Counted from the stretch's first letter, positions 27,672-36,632 are shown. The stretch is DNA of 64,000 bases from CAVWCQ01 sp963753545 (GCA_963753545.1 CAVWCQ010000008.1:744001-808000), one strand, 5' to 3'. Made by a program: numbers and translations. The notes: generated by a model from the letters alone, not told the origin.

Positions 27672-27845
27672 TTATTCCACAGCCTGCTTCAGCAGCGATT
27701 TTTTTAGGAAAATCCGGCTGTGCCCGCGCGGGAGATCGTCCAGTTGGCCCCAGACGGTATACCCCAGCTTCAGGTAAAAACCGAGGGCCTGAAAGCTCAT
27801 CGTATCAAGGTGTGCGGCGTGACAACCCCGGTTTATGGCAATCAG
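27672..27845 (-). pseudogene. Remnant of a GNAT acetyltransferase (C-terminal part)
   Basis: A minus-strand frame of 57 codons, bounded by stops and lacking a proper start, reads AHLDTMSFQALGFYLKLGYT followed by VWGQLDDLPRGHSRIFLKKSL. That is the conserved C-terminal third of small GNAT acetyltransferases (HLDTFSFQAxxFYEKLGY and GHxRxFLxK). No N-terminal part with the acetyl-CoA loop is visible upstream in the same frame. It appears to be a truncated relic between the activase and the DUF2156 gene. Confidence 0.65.
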
Positions 27846-27987
27846 CTAACTCTTTCCCTTCGTTTGGAAGAGACCTCGGATTATTTTTGCCCGTCGATCA
27901 GTCGAGCCAGTGATACCTCGGAAAGCCAAACTGTTGGATAATGGAAAGCATATCTGGCGGTTTAGGATAGCAGGTGAGGGGGAAGCC

Positions 27988-29715
27988 GTGAACGAAGAAC
28001 CACTGGCACAGGATCCGAGCGCCGAGGAGATGAGCCGCCCTGTTTCGCCCATCGGAATAGGGCATTCAGGGAATCTATTCTGGCTCCGCGAATATGGGGT
28101 GATCTGGCTGGTTGCGGGAGCGACCTTTGCCAACGGTCTGTTCAACATGATGCTCATGCTGGCGCTGCGTATCTCACCCTCGCCAGAGATTCTGAATACG
28201 GCGCTCCCTTTTGGTCTTCATCGATGGAGTCGAACCCTTACACTGGTGTTCGGCTTTGTCTTGATCTATCTCTCTTTTCAGCTTCTGCAGCGGCGGCGAG
28301 TAGCCTGGGCAATAACCGCAGGTATTGCGCTGCTGAGTATGATAGCTCACTTGACGAGGGGACACGCCTGGTATGCCGCTCTGATGCCCGCCTTTACGCT
28401 GGGAGTGCTGCTGCTCACTTCCGACAGGTTTACGGTGCGCAGCGAACCCAGAAGCGTTATGAGGGGAGTTGGGCTGCTGGTCGCCAGCATGCTCATCGCT
28501 GTGCTCTATGGCACGGCAGGTTTTTGGCTGCTTGAACCCCGTGATTTCGGACTGAACTTTCATGCAGTCGATGCGTTCGAGCGGACACTTCGTGAGTTTC
28601 TGCTGGTCGGGAACGCTGATTTGACTCCGCACACACGGCAGGCTGACTGGTTTTTGGATTCCTTGCGCGCTATGGGATTGGTAGCCGGAATGACGGGTGC
28701 TTACAGCCTGTTTAGCCCCCTGGTGTACCGCTATCACACCCTGCCACAAGAACGAAGTCTGGCTCAGCAGATTGTCGATCAGTATGGCCGTTCCCCACTG
28801 GATTATTTTAAGCTGTGGATGGATAAATCCTACTTCTTTTCAGATGATGAGCGGTGTGTGATTGCCTACCGTGTGGCCGTGAATGTGGCTATCTGTCTGG
28901 GCGATCCGGTTGGCCCGGAAGACGAATTAGAGGCCTTTACGCGTGCCTTTTTACGCTGGTGCCATGACAACGGGTGGAACGCGGCCTTTCACCAGACACT
29001 GCCAGATTTAATCCAGATGTATCACCGGCTTGGGCTGCACTCGCTGAAGATCGGCGAGGAAGGCCTTGTGGACCTGGATCATTTTGTCACGGACACGGCG
29101 AAGAACAAACATTTTCGCCACATGAGTAACAAGCTTGAGCGCGAAGGATACGTCTGTACACGGAATCTACCGCCGCATTCCGCGACGTTGTTGGACACGG
29201 CGGAAGCGATATCCGACGAATGGCTGTCACTGCCGGGACGTCGCGAGCGAACATTTACGCTCGGACAGTTCAGCCGCGCCTATATCAACGAGACCCCGCT
29301 CTATACGCTTACAGACCCCGGCGCACGCGTGATCGCATTTGTGAACGAGATACCCGCGTATCCGGCTGGTGTCGCTACGATTGACATGATGCGCCACCGG
29401 ATTGAAGTTCCCAATGGGGCAATGGACTTTCTCTTTTTACATTTGATGCAGCGTTTGAAAGAAGAAGGCTTTCACTTCTTCAGCCTGGGGTTAGCCCCGC
29501 TTTCAGGCGTTGGCGACGAACCCGGTGCAACTCTGGAAGAGCGAGCCGTTCACCAGTTATTCGAGCATCTGAACCGCTTTTTCTCGTACAAAGGGCTGCG
29601 CACTTACAAAGAGAAGTTTGAACCCCAATGGATCGACAGTTTTATCGTCTATCAAGGTGGTTTACCGGGCCTGATCCGGGTGGGATTGGCCCTGCAACGA
29701 GTGAGCGAGCAATGA
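27988..29715 (+). CDS. Phosphatidylglycerol lysyltransferase-like protein (DUF2156, MprF catalytic part)
   Basis: About 575 residues. Residues 35-210 have about six membrane helices. The rest is the DUF2156 tandem-GNAT fold that transfers lysine or another amino acid from aminoacyl-tRNA to membrane lipid: SPLDYFKLWMDKSYFFSDDERCVIAYRV, GDPVGPEDELEAFTRAFL, KIGEEGLVDLDHF, MRHRIEVPNGAMDFLFLHLM and a final RTYKEKFEPQW. In many bacteria this is fused to the flippase helices; here the flippase is the next gene (ATGA overlap). GTG start chosen for the GAGGGGGAAG before it. Confidence 0.8.
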   Translation: MNEEPLAQDPSAEEMSRPVSPIGIGHSGNLFWLREYGVIWLVAGATFANGLFNMMLMLALRISPSPEILNTALPFGLHRWSRTLTLVFGFVLIYLSFQLLQRRRVAWAITAGIALLSMIAHLTRGHAWYAALMPAFTLGVLLLTSDRFTVRSEPRSVMRGVGLLVASMLIAVLYGTAGFWLLEPRDFGLNFHAVDAFERTLREFLLVGNADLTPHTRQADWFLDSLRAMGLVAGMTGAYSLFSPLVYRYHTLPQERSLAQQIVDQYGRSPLDYFKLWMDKSYFFSDDERCVIAYRVAVNVAICLGDPVGPEDELEAFTRAFLRWCHDNGWNAAFHQTLPDLIQMYHRLGLHSLKIGEEGLVDLDHFVTDTAKNKHFRHMSNKLEREGYVCTRNLPPHSATLLDTAEAISDEWLSLPGRRERTFTLGQFSRAYINETPLYTLTDPGARVIAFVNEIPAYPAGVATIDMMRHRIEVPNGAMDFLFLHLMQRLKEEGFHFFSLGLAPLSGVGDEPGATLEERAVHQLFEHLNRFFSYKGLRTYKEKFEPQWIDSFIVYQGGLPGLIRVGLALQRVSEQ

Positions 29716-30722
29716 ATCCACAATCAGACACGCACACCCGCGCTCAACGGCTGTCGTTCGGCATAGTCGTTGGCGCTGTGCTGCTGGGCGTTGTTGTGGT
29801 CGCCCTGGACTGGCGTCAGGCAGTGGATATTCTTAGACATGCCCGGTGGGAATGGGTCACTGTGGCGTTGGGTTTGACCGCATTGTCCTACATCTGTTTA
29901 AGCACCGAATTTGCCGCTGCCAGCCGCATTTTCGACATAACACTCCATACCCGTGATTTGCTGGTAATCGGGTTTATCACCATCGCATTGAACAACCTGG
30001 TTTCTGCAGGTGGCGCTGCCGGGTATTCTGTCCGGCTGATCCTTATGCGCAGGCGCGGGCAGACAACTTCGGATATCCTGGCGGCCACACTTCTCTATTC
30101 CTACCTGAATATGTTGGCGGTTTTGGTTCTGCTGCCACTTGGCCTGTCCCATCTGCTGCTGAGTCATCTCCTCTCAAGACGCGCGGAAATAGGGCTGGGT
30201 ATTGCGCTTGCTTTGACCTGTCTCACTCTGGCGGCGGTTTCGGCATTTGTGTTTCATGAACCGGCCAGAAAGGCCCTGCTTGGCGTTGTTACCAGCTTAG
30301 GACGGCGCGTGGTGAGGCGCGACTTACGGTCATCATTCAACGGATTGAATTTAGCCTTGACGCGCGGTAGCAGCACGCTTCGCCACCATCCTTTCCGGCT
30401 GGTGCAGCTTCTGGGGCTGGTGACTGTTGACTGGACCTCCTGTGTCCTTGCCATCGGGTGTTGTTTTGAAGCCTTGGGATCGTCGCTGTCAATCGGGGTG
30501 TTGGTCACAGGTTTTGCCATCGGCGTGGTGGCAGGACTTATTTCGATGGTACCGGGCGGGTTGGGTGTGCAGGATGGCTCGATGACGGGTATCTATGTCT
30601 TGCTGGGGGTGCCACTGGAGCAAGCCGTGTTGGCATCCGTTTTGTTCCGTGTGGTGTATTACATGATCCCATTTGTTGTCAGTCTGGTTTTTTATCGAGC
30701 CGTTTTGCATGAGAGCAAATGA
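29712..30722 (+). CDS. Lysylphosphatidylglycerol synthase TM-region (flippase) family protein
   Basis: About 336 residues with eight or more helices and the LPG_synthase_TM (UPF0104) landmarks: ALNNLVSAGGAAGYSVRLILMRRRG and FAIGVVAGLISMVPGGLGVQDGSM. In MprF this domain moves the charged lipid to the outer leaflet. It starts inside the stop of the DUF2156 gene, so both are made together and I infer they form a two-component MprF. Such proteins raise positive charge of the membrane and resist cationic peptides. Confidence 0.82.
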   Translation: MNPQSDTHTRAQRLSFGIVVGAVLLGVVVVALDWRQAVDILRHARWEWVTVALGLTALSYICLSTEFAAASRIFDITLHTRDLLVIGFITIALNNLVSAGGAAGYSVRLILMRRRGQTTSDILAATLLYSYLNMLAVLVLLPLGLSHLLLSHLLSRRAEIGLGIALALTCLTLAAVSAFVFHEPARKALLGVVTSLGRRVVRRDLRSSFNGLNLALTRGSSTLRHHPFRLVQLLGLVTVDWTSCVLAIGCCFEALGSSLSIGVLVTGFAIGVVAGLISMVPGGLGVQDGSMTGIYVLLGVPLEQAVLASVLFRVVYYMIPFVVSLVFYRAVLHESK

Positions 30723-30734
30723 CTGGTCTGCTTC

Positions 30735-31298
30735 ATGAATTTCGATCTATTGCCCAATGATACGGGAGCGTGGTGCATGGATGGCATACTTTCGATGGCA
30801 ATTCCGGTGTGGAATATTGTGCTGAGGACCTCGCTTGTCTACATCAGCATTCTGGTTGGATTGCGCCTGGCAGGCAAACGCGAGATAGGACAGATGACCG
30901 TCTTCGACTTTATCGTGTTGTTGCTGTTGGCTAACGCTGTGCAAAATGCGATGGTAGGGCCTGACACGTCGCTGGTCGGCGGCATTGTAGCTGCACTGGT
31001 GCTGCTGGTTCTGAACAGTCTCGTTGCCCACTTTCGCTTACGCTGGCCACGCCTGCGGCGGCTGGTCGAAGGCTCGCCAACCGTGCTGATACTGCATGGA
31101 GAAGTCATTGTCGCCCATCTGCGCCATGAAGGAATTGATGAGGAGACATTGGAAGCCGCGCTGCGCGAACATGGTATGGCAAAAACCAGCGAGGTGGAAA
31201 TGGCGGTATTGGAAATCGATGGAAGTATCAGTGTCGTACCAACGAACAGCGATCACCATCCTGTAAAACGGATCCATAAGCCGTTCCAGCGGATGTGA
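30735..31298 (+). CDS. DUF421 (YetF/YcaP-like) membrane protein
   Basis: A 187-residue protein with three N-terminal helices and a cytoplasmic C-terminal domain. It shows the DUF421 signatures LRLAGKREIGQMTVFDFIVLLLLANAVQNAMVGPD, VEGSPTVLILHGEVI and AKTSEVEMAVLEIDGSISVVP. It follows the flippase gene by 12 bases and is probably co-transcribed. Function is unsettled; Bacillus relatives occur in spores and are linked to membrane lipids, which fits the neighbours. A second possible start is ATG 30777. Confidence 0.83.
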   Translation: MNFDLLPNDTGAWCMDGILSMAIPVWNIVLRTSLVYISILVGLRLAGKREIGQMTVFDFIVLLLLANAVQNAMVGPDTSLVGGIVAALVLLVLNSLVAHFRLRWPRLRRLVEGSPTVLILHGEVIVAHLRHEGIDEETLEAALREHGMAKTSEVEMAVLEIDGSISVVPTNSDHHPVKRIHKPFQRM

Positions 31299-31358
31299 GG
31301 GTAACGGGGGTGTTTGAGCAGGCCTATGGGCTGTCCTCAGGATTCCCCCATTTTGCTG

Positions 31359-32702
31359 CTATTTCGCTGTGACTGGCAGAGATGATCGGATCTCGCGTTC
31401 GAGCAGAATGGCGGCGATACGTTCGGCGGCGCGGTTCTGCCAGTTGTACATCGTGCGCTGCGGCACTTCCGCCTGGAACCAGCGCACCACGTCGCGCGCC
31501 CCCACTTCAGCCGATCCTTGCCCCAGCGCGTTATGGCGGTACGGGCTGATCCCGGCCACGTAGGGATAATAGAGGGCATTATAAAAGCGCCATTCTTCCG
31601 TCGTGCCAAATGCGCCGCGATCCGGTGGGCGCAGGGCGTCGATGCATTCAACCAGGATGCTGCGCAGGGTGTTCGCCCGCTGTAAGGCGTTCGCGTCTTC
31701 TCCGGCACGCTGCCGGACAATCTGCATCGTGGTCAGAGGACTGGCGGATAGGCGGGGCAGATCCGGCAGGTGGCTTAACGCCCGGCGCGTCAGGCGGATA
31801 AATTCATCCCGATCCAGGGCCGTCATGGGTGGGAAGGTTTCCGGCTGGCGTGCTGTTTCCTGGAGCAGGGTGCGCAGCGCCGCGCGTGGAGAAGGCCCCC
31901 ACAGCACGCGATCCAGCAGGTGATCGAGTCCATCTAACAGCGGGACGCCCAGCATCGCCACACCCAGCGTAAACAGCAGCGCAATCGTCGCCGCAAAGGT
32001 CCAGTCACCGGCGGCAAGCGCCCAGGCCAGCGCCCAGGGCAGCACCAGCAGCCCGGCTGCCAGCAGAGTCTTGAGCAGTCTTGCCGCCAGATCGCGCCGG
32101 ACGGCGTGGCCCTCTGCCAGCGCATCATAGGCGATTCCCACCGCGCCAAAAATCACGACATCCACGATGACAGCGGCAAATACGATGTCGGGCGGCAGCA
32201 GTCCGATCACCAGGATCAGCATGGCCCCGGCATATCCCAGGCCCGCCAGTTGCAGCCAGACAAAAACGCGCCGCGCGCGATCACCGGGCGCGGCCCGCCG
32301 CAGCAGCACATGAAACAGGCCCGCCGCCAGCAAACTTACCACCACGCTGTAGACGCCAAAGGTCCAGTACAGCGGGCCGGGATCGCGCGTCGCAAACTGC
32401 ACCAGATCGCTGCCGACCCAGCCGCCCAGGATCAGCAGTACGCCGCAGGGCAGCACCAGCGTCCACCAGGCGCGGTCCCAACCCACAGCCTCACCGGGCC
32501 ACAGCAAAATCGCCGCCCGCAGCCACAGCGCCGCTGGTAGGGGGTACGCGATCCACAGCGCGCGCCCCATCCACTCACCCTGATGGGGATACAGCGCGCC
32601 GAGCAGTTGATCGGCCTGAATCAGCGCAAAACTGACCAGCACGCCAGCCGCCGTCAGGCTCAAGGATTGGGCGCGGCTGCGCGATAGCAGATAGCCCGCC
32701 AA
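31359..32702 (-). CDS. Polytopic membrane protein with cytoplasmic C-terminal domain
   Basis: Unrecognised 447-residue protein: about eight helices in residues 1-245, then a soluble helical domain (DRVLWGPSPRAALRTLLQE to the end) with a Trp- and Tyr-rich stretch EEWRFYNALYYPYVAGISPYR. The layout of helices followed by a soluble region recalls bacterial histidine-kinase-type sensors, but no kinase motif is seen. The natural start seems to be ATG 32759 (MGETVLAAT...LLSYALLLVLAGYLL), but codon 10 of that frame is TAA (32730-32732). I therefore begin at TTG 32702. Either the stop is a sequence error or a shorter protein is made. Confidence 0.6.
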   Translation of the reverse strand: MAGYLLSRSRAQSLSLTAAGVLVSFALIQADQLLGALYPHQGEWMGRALWIAYPLPAALWLRAAILLWPGEAVGWDRAWWTLVLPCGVLLILGGWVGSDLVQFATRDPGPLYWTFGVYSVVVSLLAAGLFHVLLRRAAPGDRARRVFVWLQLAGLGYAGAMLILVIGLLPPDIVFAAVIVDVVIFGAVGIAYDALAEGHAVRRDLAARLLKTLLAAGLLVLPWALAWALAAGDWTFAATIALLFTLGVAMLGVPLLDGLDHLLDRVLWGPSPRAALRTLLQETARQPETFPPMTALDRDEFIRLTRRALSHLPDLPRLSASPLTTMQIVRQRAGEDANALQRANTLRSILVECIDALRPPDRGAFGTTEEWRFYNALYYPYVAGISPYRHNALGQGSAEVGARDVVRWFQAEVPQRTMYNWQNRAAERIAAILLEREIRSSLPVTAK

Positions 32703-32821
32703 GACCAGCAGCAGGGCATAGGAGAGCAGTTAAGTCGCGGCCAGCACAGTTTCCCCCATAGACGTCACATTTCCCGGCGGTTGATCAGCCGCCGGGATTG
32801 TACTCAGTTTGGGCCGATCTG

Positions 32822-33247
32822 TCAGGACAGTTGGCGGCTGCGCAGGGTGTACAGGATCACCAGCAGCCACGATCCCGCACTGAGGAACGCTGTCCCCACC
32901 ACGCCCGCGCTATTCATCTCGACATCTGCCAGCAGCACCAGGGCAAAACCCACCCCGCAGACGACCATATCCAGCGACGCCATCCGGTAGACCCAGTGCG
33001 GCGGCTCGCCCTGGCGCGTGAACCAGAGCTGAAGCAGGCTGTAGACCGCGACGAGCGCCCCGATGATGCGCACCGGCACGACGGCATCCGGCGACATGTC
33101 CAGCGTTTTTTGCAGCGGGACTGCCGCGAACAGCAGGACATCACTGAAGAGTAGATTGCACACGGCATCGAACCGCCAGAGCCGTTTCCAGGCTGTGCGG
33201 CCAGAGTCGCTGCGTTGTCTTGAGTCGGAAAGCGCCATACTCGACAT
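32822..33247 (-). CDS. Small membrane protein, four helices
   Basis: A 141-residue protein with a basic N-terminus and four hydrophobic segments (NLLFSDVLLFAAVPL, PVRIIGALVAVYSLLQLW, MASLDMVVCGVGFALVLLA, TAFLSAGSWLLVILYTL). No family recognised. ATG 33247 is preceded by AAGGAGTGAAAACCT. It lies 119 bases upstream of the larger membrane gene in the same orientation and may be co-transcribed with it. Confidence 0.6.
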   Translation of the reverse strand: MSSMALSDSRQRSDSGRTAWKRLWRFDAVCNLLFSDVLLFAAVPLQKTLDMSPDAVVPVRIIGALVAVYSLLQLWFTRQGEPPHWVYRMASLDMVVCGVGFALVLLADVEMNSAGVVGTAFLSAGSWLLVILYTLRSRQLS

Positions 33248-33428
33248 AGGTTTTCACTCCTTCATTCATGAGGCACGAACAAGATAGCCCCATTCTCCAT
33301 CGCTTCGCCCTGCCATGTCGTCACCTTTCACTGCCAAAGAGTGCCAACTGCCGAATAAACAAGATGAAAACCTCGAAATTAGTACTTAAGGTTCAACTTT
33401 AAAGGAGTATTTTAGGCGAACATCTGTG

Positions 33429-33477
33429 CTATTCTGTTTATACGCGGATCAAAACGCACCCGTCTGGCGGCGCGGCT
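33429..33477 (+). repeat. Outer flanking repeat of the phage-like block, left copy
   Basis: CTATTCTGTT, then GATCAA, AAACGC and GGCGGCGCG in order. The right copy at 41998-42038 has the same elements in the same order and orientation with small gaps. It may be a relic of an insertion boundary or shared regulatory DNA. Confidence 0.45.
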
Positions 33478-33568
33478 GGCGGCGCTCGTCAGCAGAGTTG
33501 AGGGATGGTTAGAGGATGGTTGGTGACACCCCCCAAAAAATACGAATCCGTAAATCGCCACGCGGCGA

Positions 33569-33594
33569 AGTGATCAACTATTTTTGCCGGAAAG
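33569..33594 (+). repeat. Inner flanking repeat of the phage-like block, left copy
   Basis: AGTGATCAACTA followed by TTTTT, CC and AAAG. The right copy at 41923-41949 shares the 12-base core and the T run in the same orientation. Confidence 0.5.
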
Positions 33595-33615
33595 TTTGAA
33601 GAAGGAGGGTGAAAT

Positions 33616-35379
33616 GTGACGGAAAACGCAGTCAAAGCGCTGGACGACAGCGGGCGGATTGGCGGCTATCTGGTCGTGTGGGGCGACGAATCGCGGCGCG
33701 ATCTGCAAGGCGAGTATTTTACGCCGCAGACGGAACTGGGCCTGGACTGGTACCCGCGCCGCCCGGTTCTTTACCATCATGGGCTGGATGGCAAACTCGG
33801 CCCGGTGATGATCGGGCAGATCGAGACGCTGGTCCCGGATGCAACGGGTGTCTGGGCCGAGGCGCAGCTTGATATGCATAACCGCTGGGCGCAGGCGGTG
33901 GCTGATCTCGTCCGGCGCGGTGTCTTGGGGTGGAGCAGTGGCAGCCTGCCGCATCTGGTGGACGTGGCCCGCAACGGGTGTATCCGGCGCTGGCCGGTCA
34001 TCGAAGGCAGCCTGACGCCGTCGCCCGCCGAACCGCGTTATACCGATGTGGTGACCCTCAAAGCGGCCTTTGAGTCGCTGGGGCTGCCGACCGATCGTTG
34101 GGATAAAGCTAGGGAGGAACAAATGGGTGATTTGAACAGTGCGCATGATGGGATCAAGCGGCTTCCGGTCGCGGCCAATCCGAGCCTGCCGCAGATCGAG
34201 GTGCGGAGCAAGTATTCGAATCTGAATCATGTCGATATGGCGTTTATGCACACGTGGCTGGGCAAGGCCGGGGGCTGGACTCCGTCCACCGCCTTTATGC
34301 GCGAACTGGCTCACAAAGCCTTCCGCGCCGTCGAACGGGGCGACCTGGACGCCGGGGCGCTGGCTGCATTGCCCATCAAGGCCGACGAGTTGATGCACGT
34401 CGAGAACACGGGTTACGGCGCGGAGTGGGTGCCGGATATCTGGTCCAGCGAACTGTGGCGCAAGGCCCGCCAGGACAATATCGTCCTGCCGCTGTTCCGC
34501 ACGCTGGAAATGCCGAGCAGCCCCTTTGAACTGCCGATCTCCGGGACGGACCCGACGGTGTATTTTGTGCCGGAGACGCAGGACGAAACCGAACTGTCTC
34601 TGGGCAGCGGCAATACGATCCCGGACAGCCGGATCGGGAGCGGCAAAGTCACGCTGACGGCGAAAAAGCTGGCGCTGCGTGTCGGATTCTCGGCGGAAAT
34701 GGCGGAAGATGCGGCAATCCCGCTGATCCCGCTCTACCGCGAGCAGGCGCTGCGCGTGATGGCCGATGCGCTTGATCATGTGCTGCTGAACGGCGATACC
34801 GAGGCGGGCGTCACGGGCAACATCAACAGCGATGATGGCGCGCCGGGCAGCACGGCCAAATACCTGGCCTTTGACGGGCTGCGCAAACTGCCGCTGGTGA
34901 CGAATACAGCCAACGCTCAGGATGCCAACGGCGCGCCATCCGTGGCCTTGCTGCGCAACGCCCGTTTTTTGATGGCTCCCCGATATGCGCTGCGCCCGAA
35001 GGACTGCGCCTGGATCGTGGATTCCAGCACGTATGCCAAGCTGCTCGGCCTGACCGAAGTGGCGACGGTGGACAAGTTTGGGCCGCACGCTACCGTGCTG
35101 ACGGGCGAGATCGCCAAGCTGGATGGAGTCCCGATCCTGGTGTCTGCGGAGATGCCGCTCACGATGGCTGATGGCAAGGTCAACGCCGCGGGCAATACCA
35201 AGGGACAGGCCATCTGCGTCTACCGGCCCGGCTGGGTGGTTGGCTACCGCCGCCGCGTCGCCGCGACGATGGACTATCTGCCGTACTACGATGCTTACCA
35301 GATGGTGGCGACGGTGCGGCTGGCCTTTGTTCGCTTCGATACGGACGTGGCAAGCGTGCTCTTTAATCTCACGGTTTAA
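33616..35379 (+). CDS. HK97-type prohead protease fused to major capsid protein
   Basis: A 587-residue protein. Residues 10-145 match the HK97 prohead protease (S78): active-site His in RPVLYHHGLDG (54/55), Ser in LGWSSGSLP (107-110) and the acidic residue in VIEGSLTPSPAEP. Residues 180-587 match an HK97-fold major capsid protein: GYGAEWVPDIWSSELW, RVGFSAEMAEDAAIPL, ALDHVLLNGDTEAGVTGN, RNARFLMAPRYALRPKD and a final YYDAYQMVATVRLAF. Protease-capsid fusions occur in some phages and prophages; the protease frees itself and trims the shell. GTG start after GGAGGGTGAAAT. Portal and terminase genes are not next to it, which is unusual. Confidence 0.85.
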   Translation: MTENAVKALDDSGRIGGYLVVWGDESRRDLQGEYFTPQTELGLDWYPRRPVLYHHGLDGKLGPVMIGQIETLVPDATGVWAEAQLDMHNRWAQAVADLVRRGVLGWSSGSLPHLVDVARNGCIRRWPVIEGSLTPSPAEPRYTDVVTLKAAFESLGLPTDRWDKAREEQMGDLNSAHDGIKRLPVAANPSLPQIEVRSKYSNLNHVDMAFMHTWLGKAGGWTPSTAFMRELAHKAFRAVERGDLDAGALAALPIKADELMHVENTGYGAEWVPDIWSSELWRKARQDNIVLPLFRTLEMPSSPFELPISGTDPTVYFVPETQDETELSLGSGNTIPDSRIGSGKVTLTAKKLALRVGFSAEMAEDAAIPLIPLYREQALRVMADALDHVLLNGDTEAGVTGNINSDDGAPGSTAKYLAFDGLRKLPLVTNTANAQDANGAPSVALLRNARFLMAPRYALRPKDCAWIVDSSTYAKLLGLTEVATVDKFGPHATVLTGEIAKLDGVPILVSAEMPLTMADGKVNAAGNTKGQAICVYRPGWVVGYRRRVAATMDYLPYYDAYQMVATVRLAFVRFDTDVASVLFNLTV

Positions 35380-35463
35380 CCCCGGTTGAGCTTTCCCCTC
35401 TTCAGCTAGGCATGCATCGCAACGAAGTTGCGCCAGCATGCACCTGGGGAGGGGAAGCTGAAC
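35379..35463. repeat. CCCTC hairpin repeat, copy 1
   Basis: CTTTCCCCTC (35391-35400) and GAGGGGAAG are outer arms, with nested GCATGC and GCAAC/GTTGC hairpins inside and GTTGAGC/GCTGAAC at the ends. It is in the opposite orientation to the other four copies and lies between the capsid gene and the end of the first FHA gene, where it may also terminate both. Confidence 0.6.
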
Positions 35464-35485
35464 ACAAGCGTACACCGTGCGCCGC

Positions 35486-36058
35486 TCAGCCCGGTGGAGG
35501 TTCTTCGCCCTTCACAGAGGAGAAAAAAACCGTCATGTTCAGCGTGCCGAGAACCAGTCTGTCGCCGTGCGAGACGATATGCGCCTCCTGCGGAATCAGG
35601 CGCTTGCCGTTGAGGTATGTCCCGTTGGTGCTGTTCAGATCGGTGACGTACAGGCGATTCTCCAGGTGGGAGAGCGTGCAATGCCGCCGCGAAATGCCGT
35701 GCTGGTTGGCGTTAAAGGTCTGCAAGTCGATCAGGTCCTCGGCATGGGTGGGGCTGGCCGCTCGGCCCAGGGTCATGGGCTTTTCCAGCACAAACTGGAG
35801 ACAGACACCCGATGGAAGAATCTGAAGGACGAGCTGGTAATCGGCTGGAAACTCAACCTGCCCGGCCTCCGTCGAAGCGATGGAGCGCGGTGTGCGCTCA
35901 ATGGGAATGGTTGCAATTGGCTGTTTGACAAGATCTAAAACCAGCGTTCCGCCGCACTTCTGACAGGTTGCGGTATCTGGAGCGCAGTACGTCCCGCAGT
36001 GGGGACATTGGATTGGGCGCATCTTGAAGCTAATAGTGACCTCGTTGGAATCAGTCAT
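35486..36058 (-). CDS. Zinc-ribbon and FHA protein, paralogue 1
   Basis: A 190-residue protein. The N-terminus has a four-Cys zinc ribbon (CPHCGTYCAPDTATCQKCG). The FHA domain occupies residues 90-180, with MTLGRA, the phosphothreonine-contact HGISRRHC, TDLNSTNGTYLNGKRL and HGDRLVLGTL. All core residues are present, so it should bind phosphothreonine peptides. Encoded against the direction of the surrounding capsid and tail genes. It shares layout and wording (PSGVC, NANQHG) with the next two genes, so the three are recent tandem duplicates. Confidence 0.85.
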   Translation of the reverse strand: MTDSNEVTISFKMRPIQCPHCGTYCAPDTATCQKCGGTLVLDLVKQPIATIPIERTPRSIASTEAGQVEFPADYQLVLQILPSGVCLQFVLEKPMTLGRAASPTHAEDLIDLQTFNANQHGISRRHCTLSHLENRLYVTDLNSTNGTYLNGKRLIPQEAHIVSHGDRLVLGTLNMTVFFSSVKGEEPPPG

Positions 36059-36064
36059 GTGACG

Positions 36065-36590
36065 TTACAGTGAGTTGAAGAAGATAACGATATGCAGCGA
36101 ACCGAGAATCAACTTATCGCCATGCGCCACCACATACTCCGTGTTCGGATTTCATCCGGTCGCCATTCAGATAGCAACCGTTCGTGCTCTGGAGGTCAAT
36201 GATCACCAATTGGTTCTCGCCGCGCCGCAGCACGCAGTGCTTGCGCGATACGCCATGTTGTTCGGCGTTAAACTGGCTCAGGTCGATAAAGTCCTGCAAG
36301 CCAAGAGTCGGATCGCCGCGCCCCAAAATCGTCTGATGTTCAAGCCCCAGGGTGAGACAATGGCCCGATGGCAAGACTTGCAGCATAACCGTGCTCAGCG
36401 GATCAAATTTGCGCTCGCCAATATTGGTAACAGGCAGCACATTTGGGTGGCGGCTGAGCATAGCCGTCACCGACAGCTCGATATGCCCGCACGTCAGACA
36501 TTTGTCCTGCTGCAGTTCCATCTCTGCGCCACAGACAGAACAAGTCCGCTTTTCAAGGGGATTTGTACTGGACAAATGAACTTCCTTCAC
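36065..36590 (-). CDS. Zinc-ribbon and FHA protein, paralogue 2 (one frameshift)
   Basis: Zinc ribbon CSVCGAEMELQQDKCLTCG, then an FHA domain with ILGRGDP, HGVSRKHC and DLQSTNGCYLNGDRM. The first frame ends early as MKSEHGVCGGAWR. Removing one A from ATGAAATCC restores PNTEYVVAHGDKLILGSLHI and a stop at 36065, which is the normal FHA end. Repaired length is about 174 residues. Compared with its neighbours it keeps the Arg, Ser and Asn of the phosphopeptide site. It probably follows the third paralogue in one transcript, although a palindrome lies between them. Confidence 0.8.
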
Positions 36591-36632
36591 GCCTTATCTG
36601 GATTCCACGGCCCGGTGTACTACCATCTTACA

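Larger units (their letters stand above)
33248..33615. other. Intergenic region bordering the phage-like block
   Basis: No gene seen. It contains the left copies of repeats that recur on the far side of the block: CTATTCTGTT with following bases (33429-33477), GACACCCCCC (33525-33534, inverted at 41884) and AGTGATCAACTA (33569-33580). CGAACATCTGTGC at 33417 is one base off the GAAC-N4-GTTC operator found at 10876. GAAGGAGGGTGAAAT at 33600 is the ribosome site of the capsid gene. Confidence 0.6.

Noticed and set aside
33574..35475. A 633-codon minus-strand frame opposite the capsid gene
   Set aside because: Its residues are rich in Arg and His, as expected for a shadow of GC-rich coding DNA, and the plus strand has clear capsid motifs.
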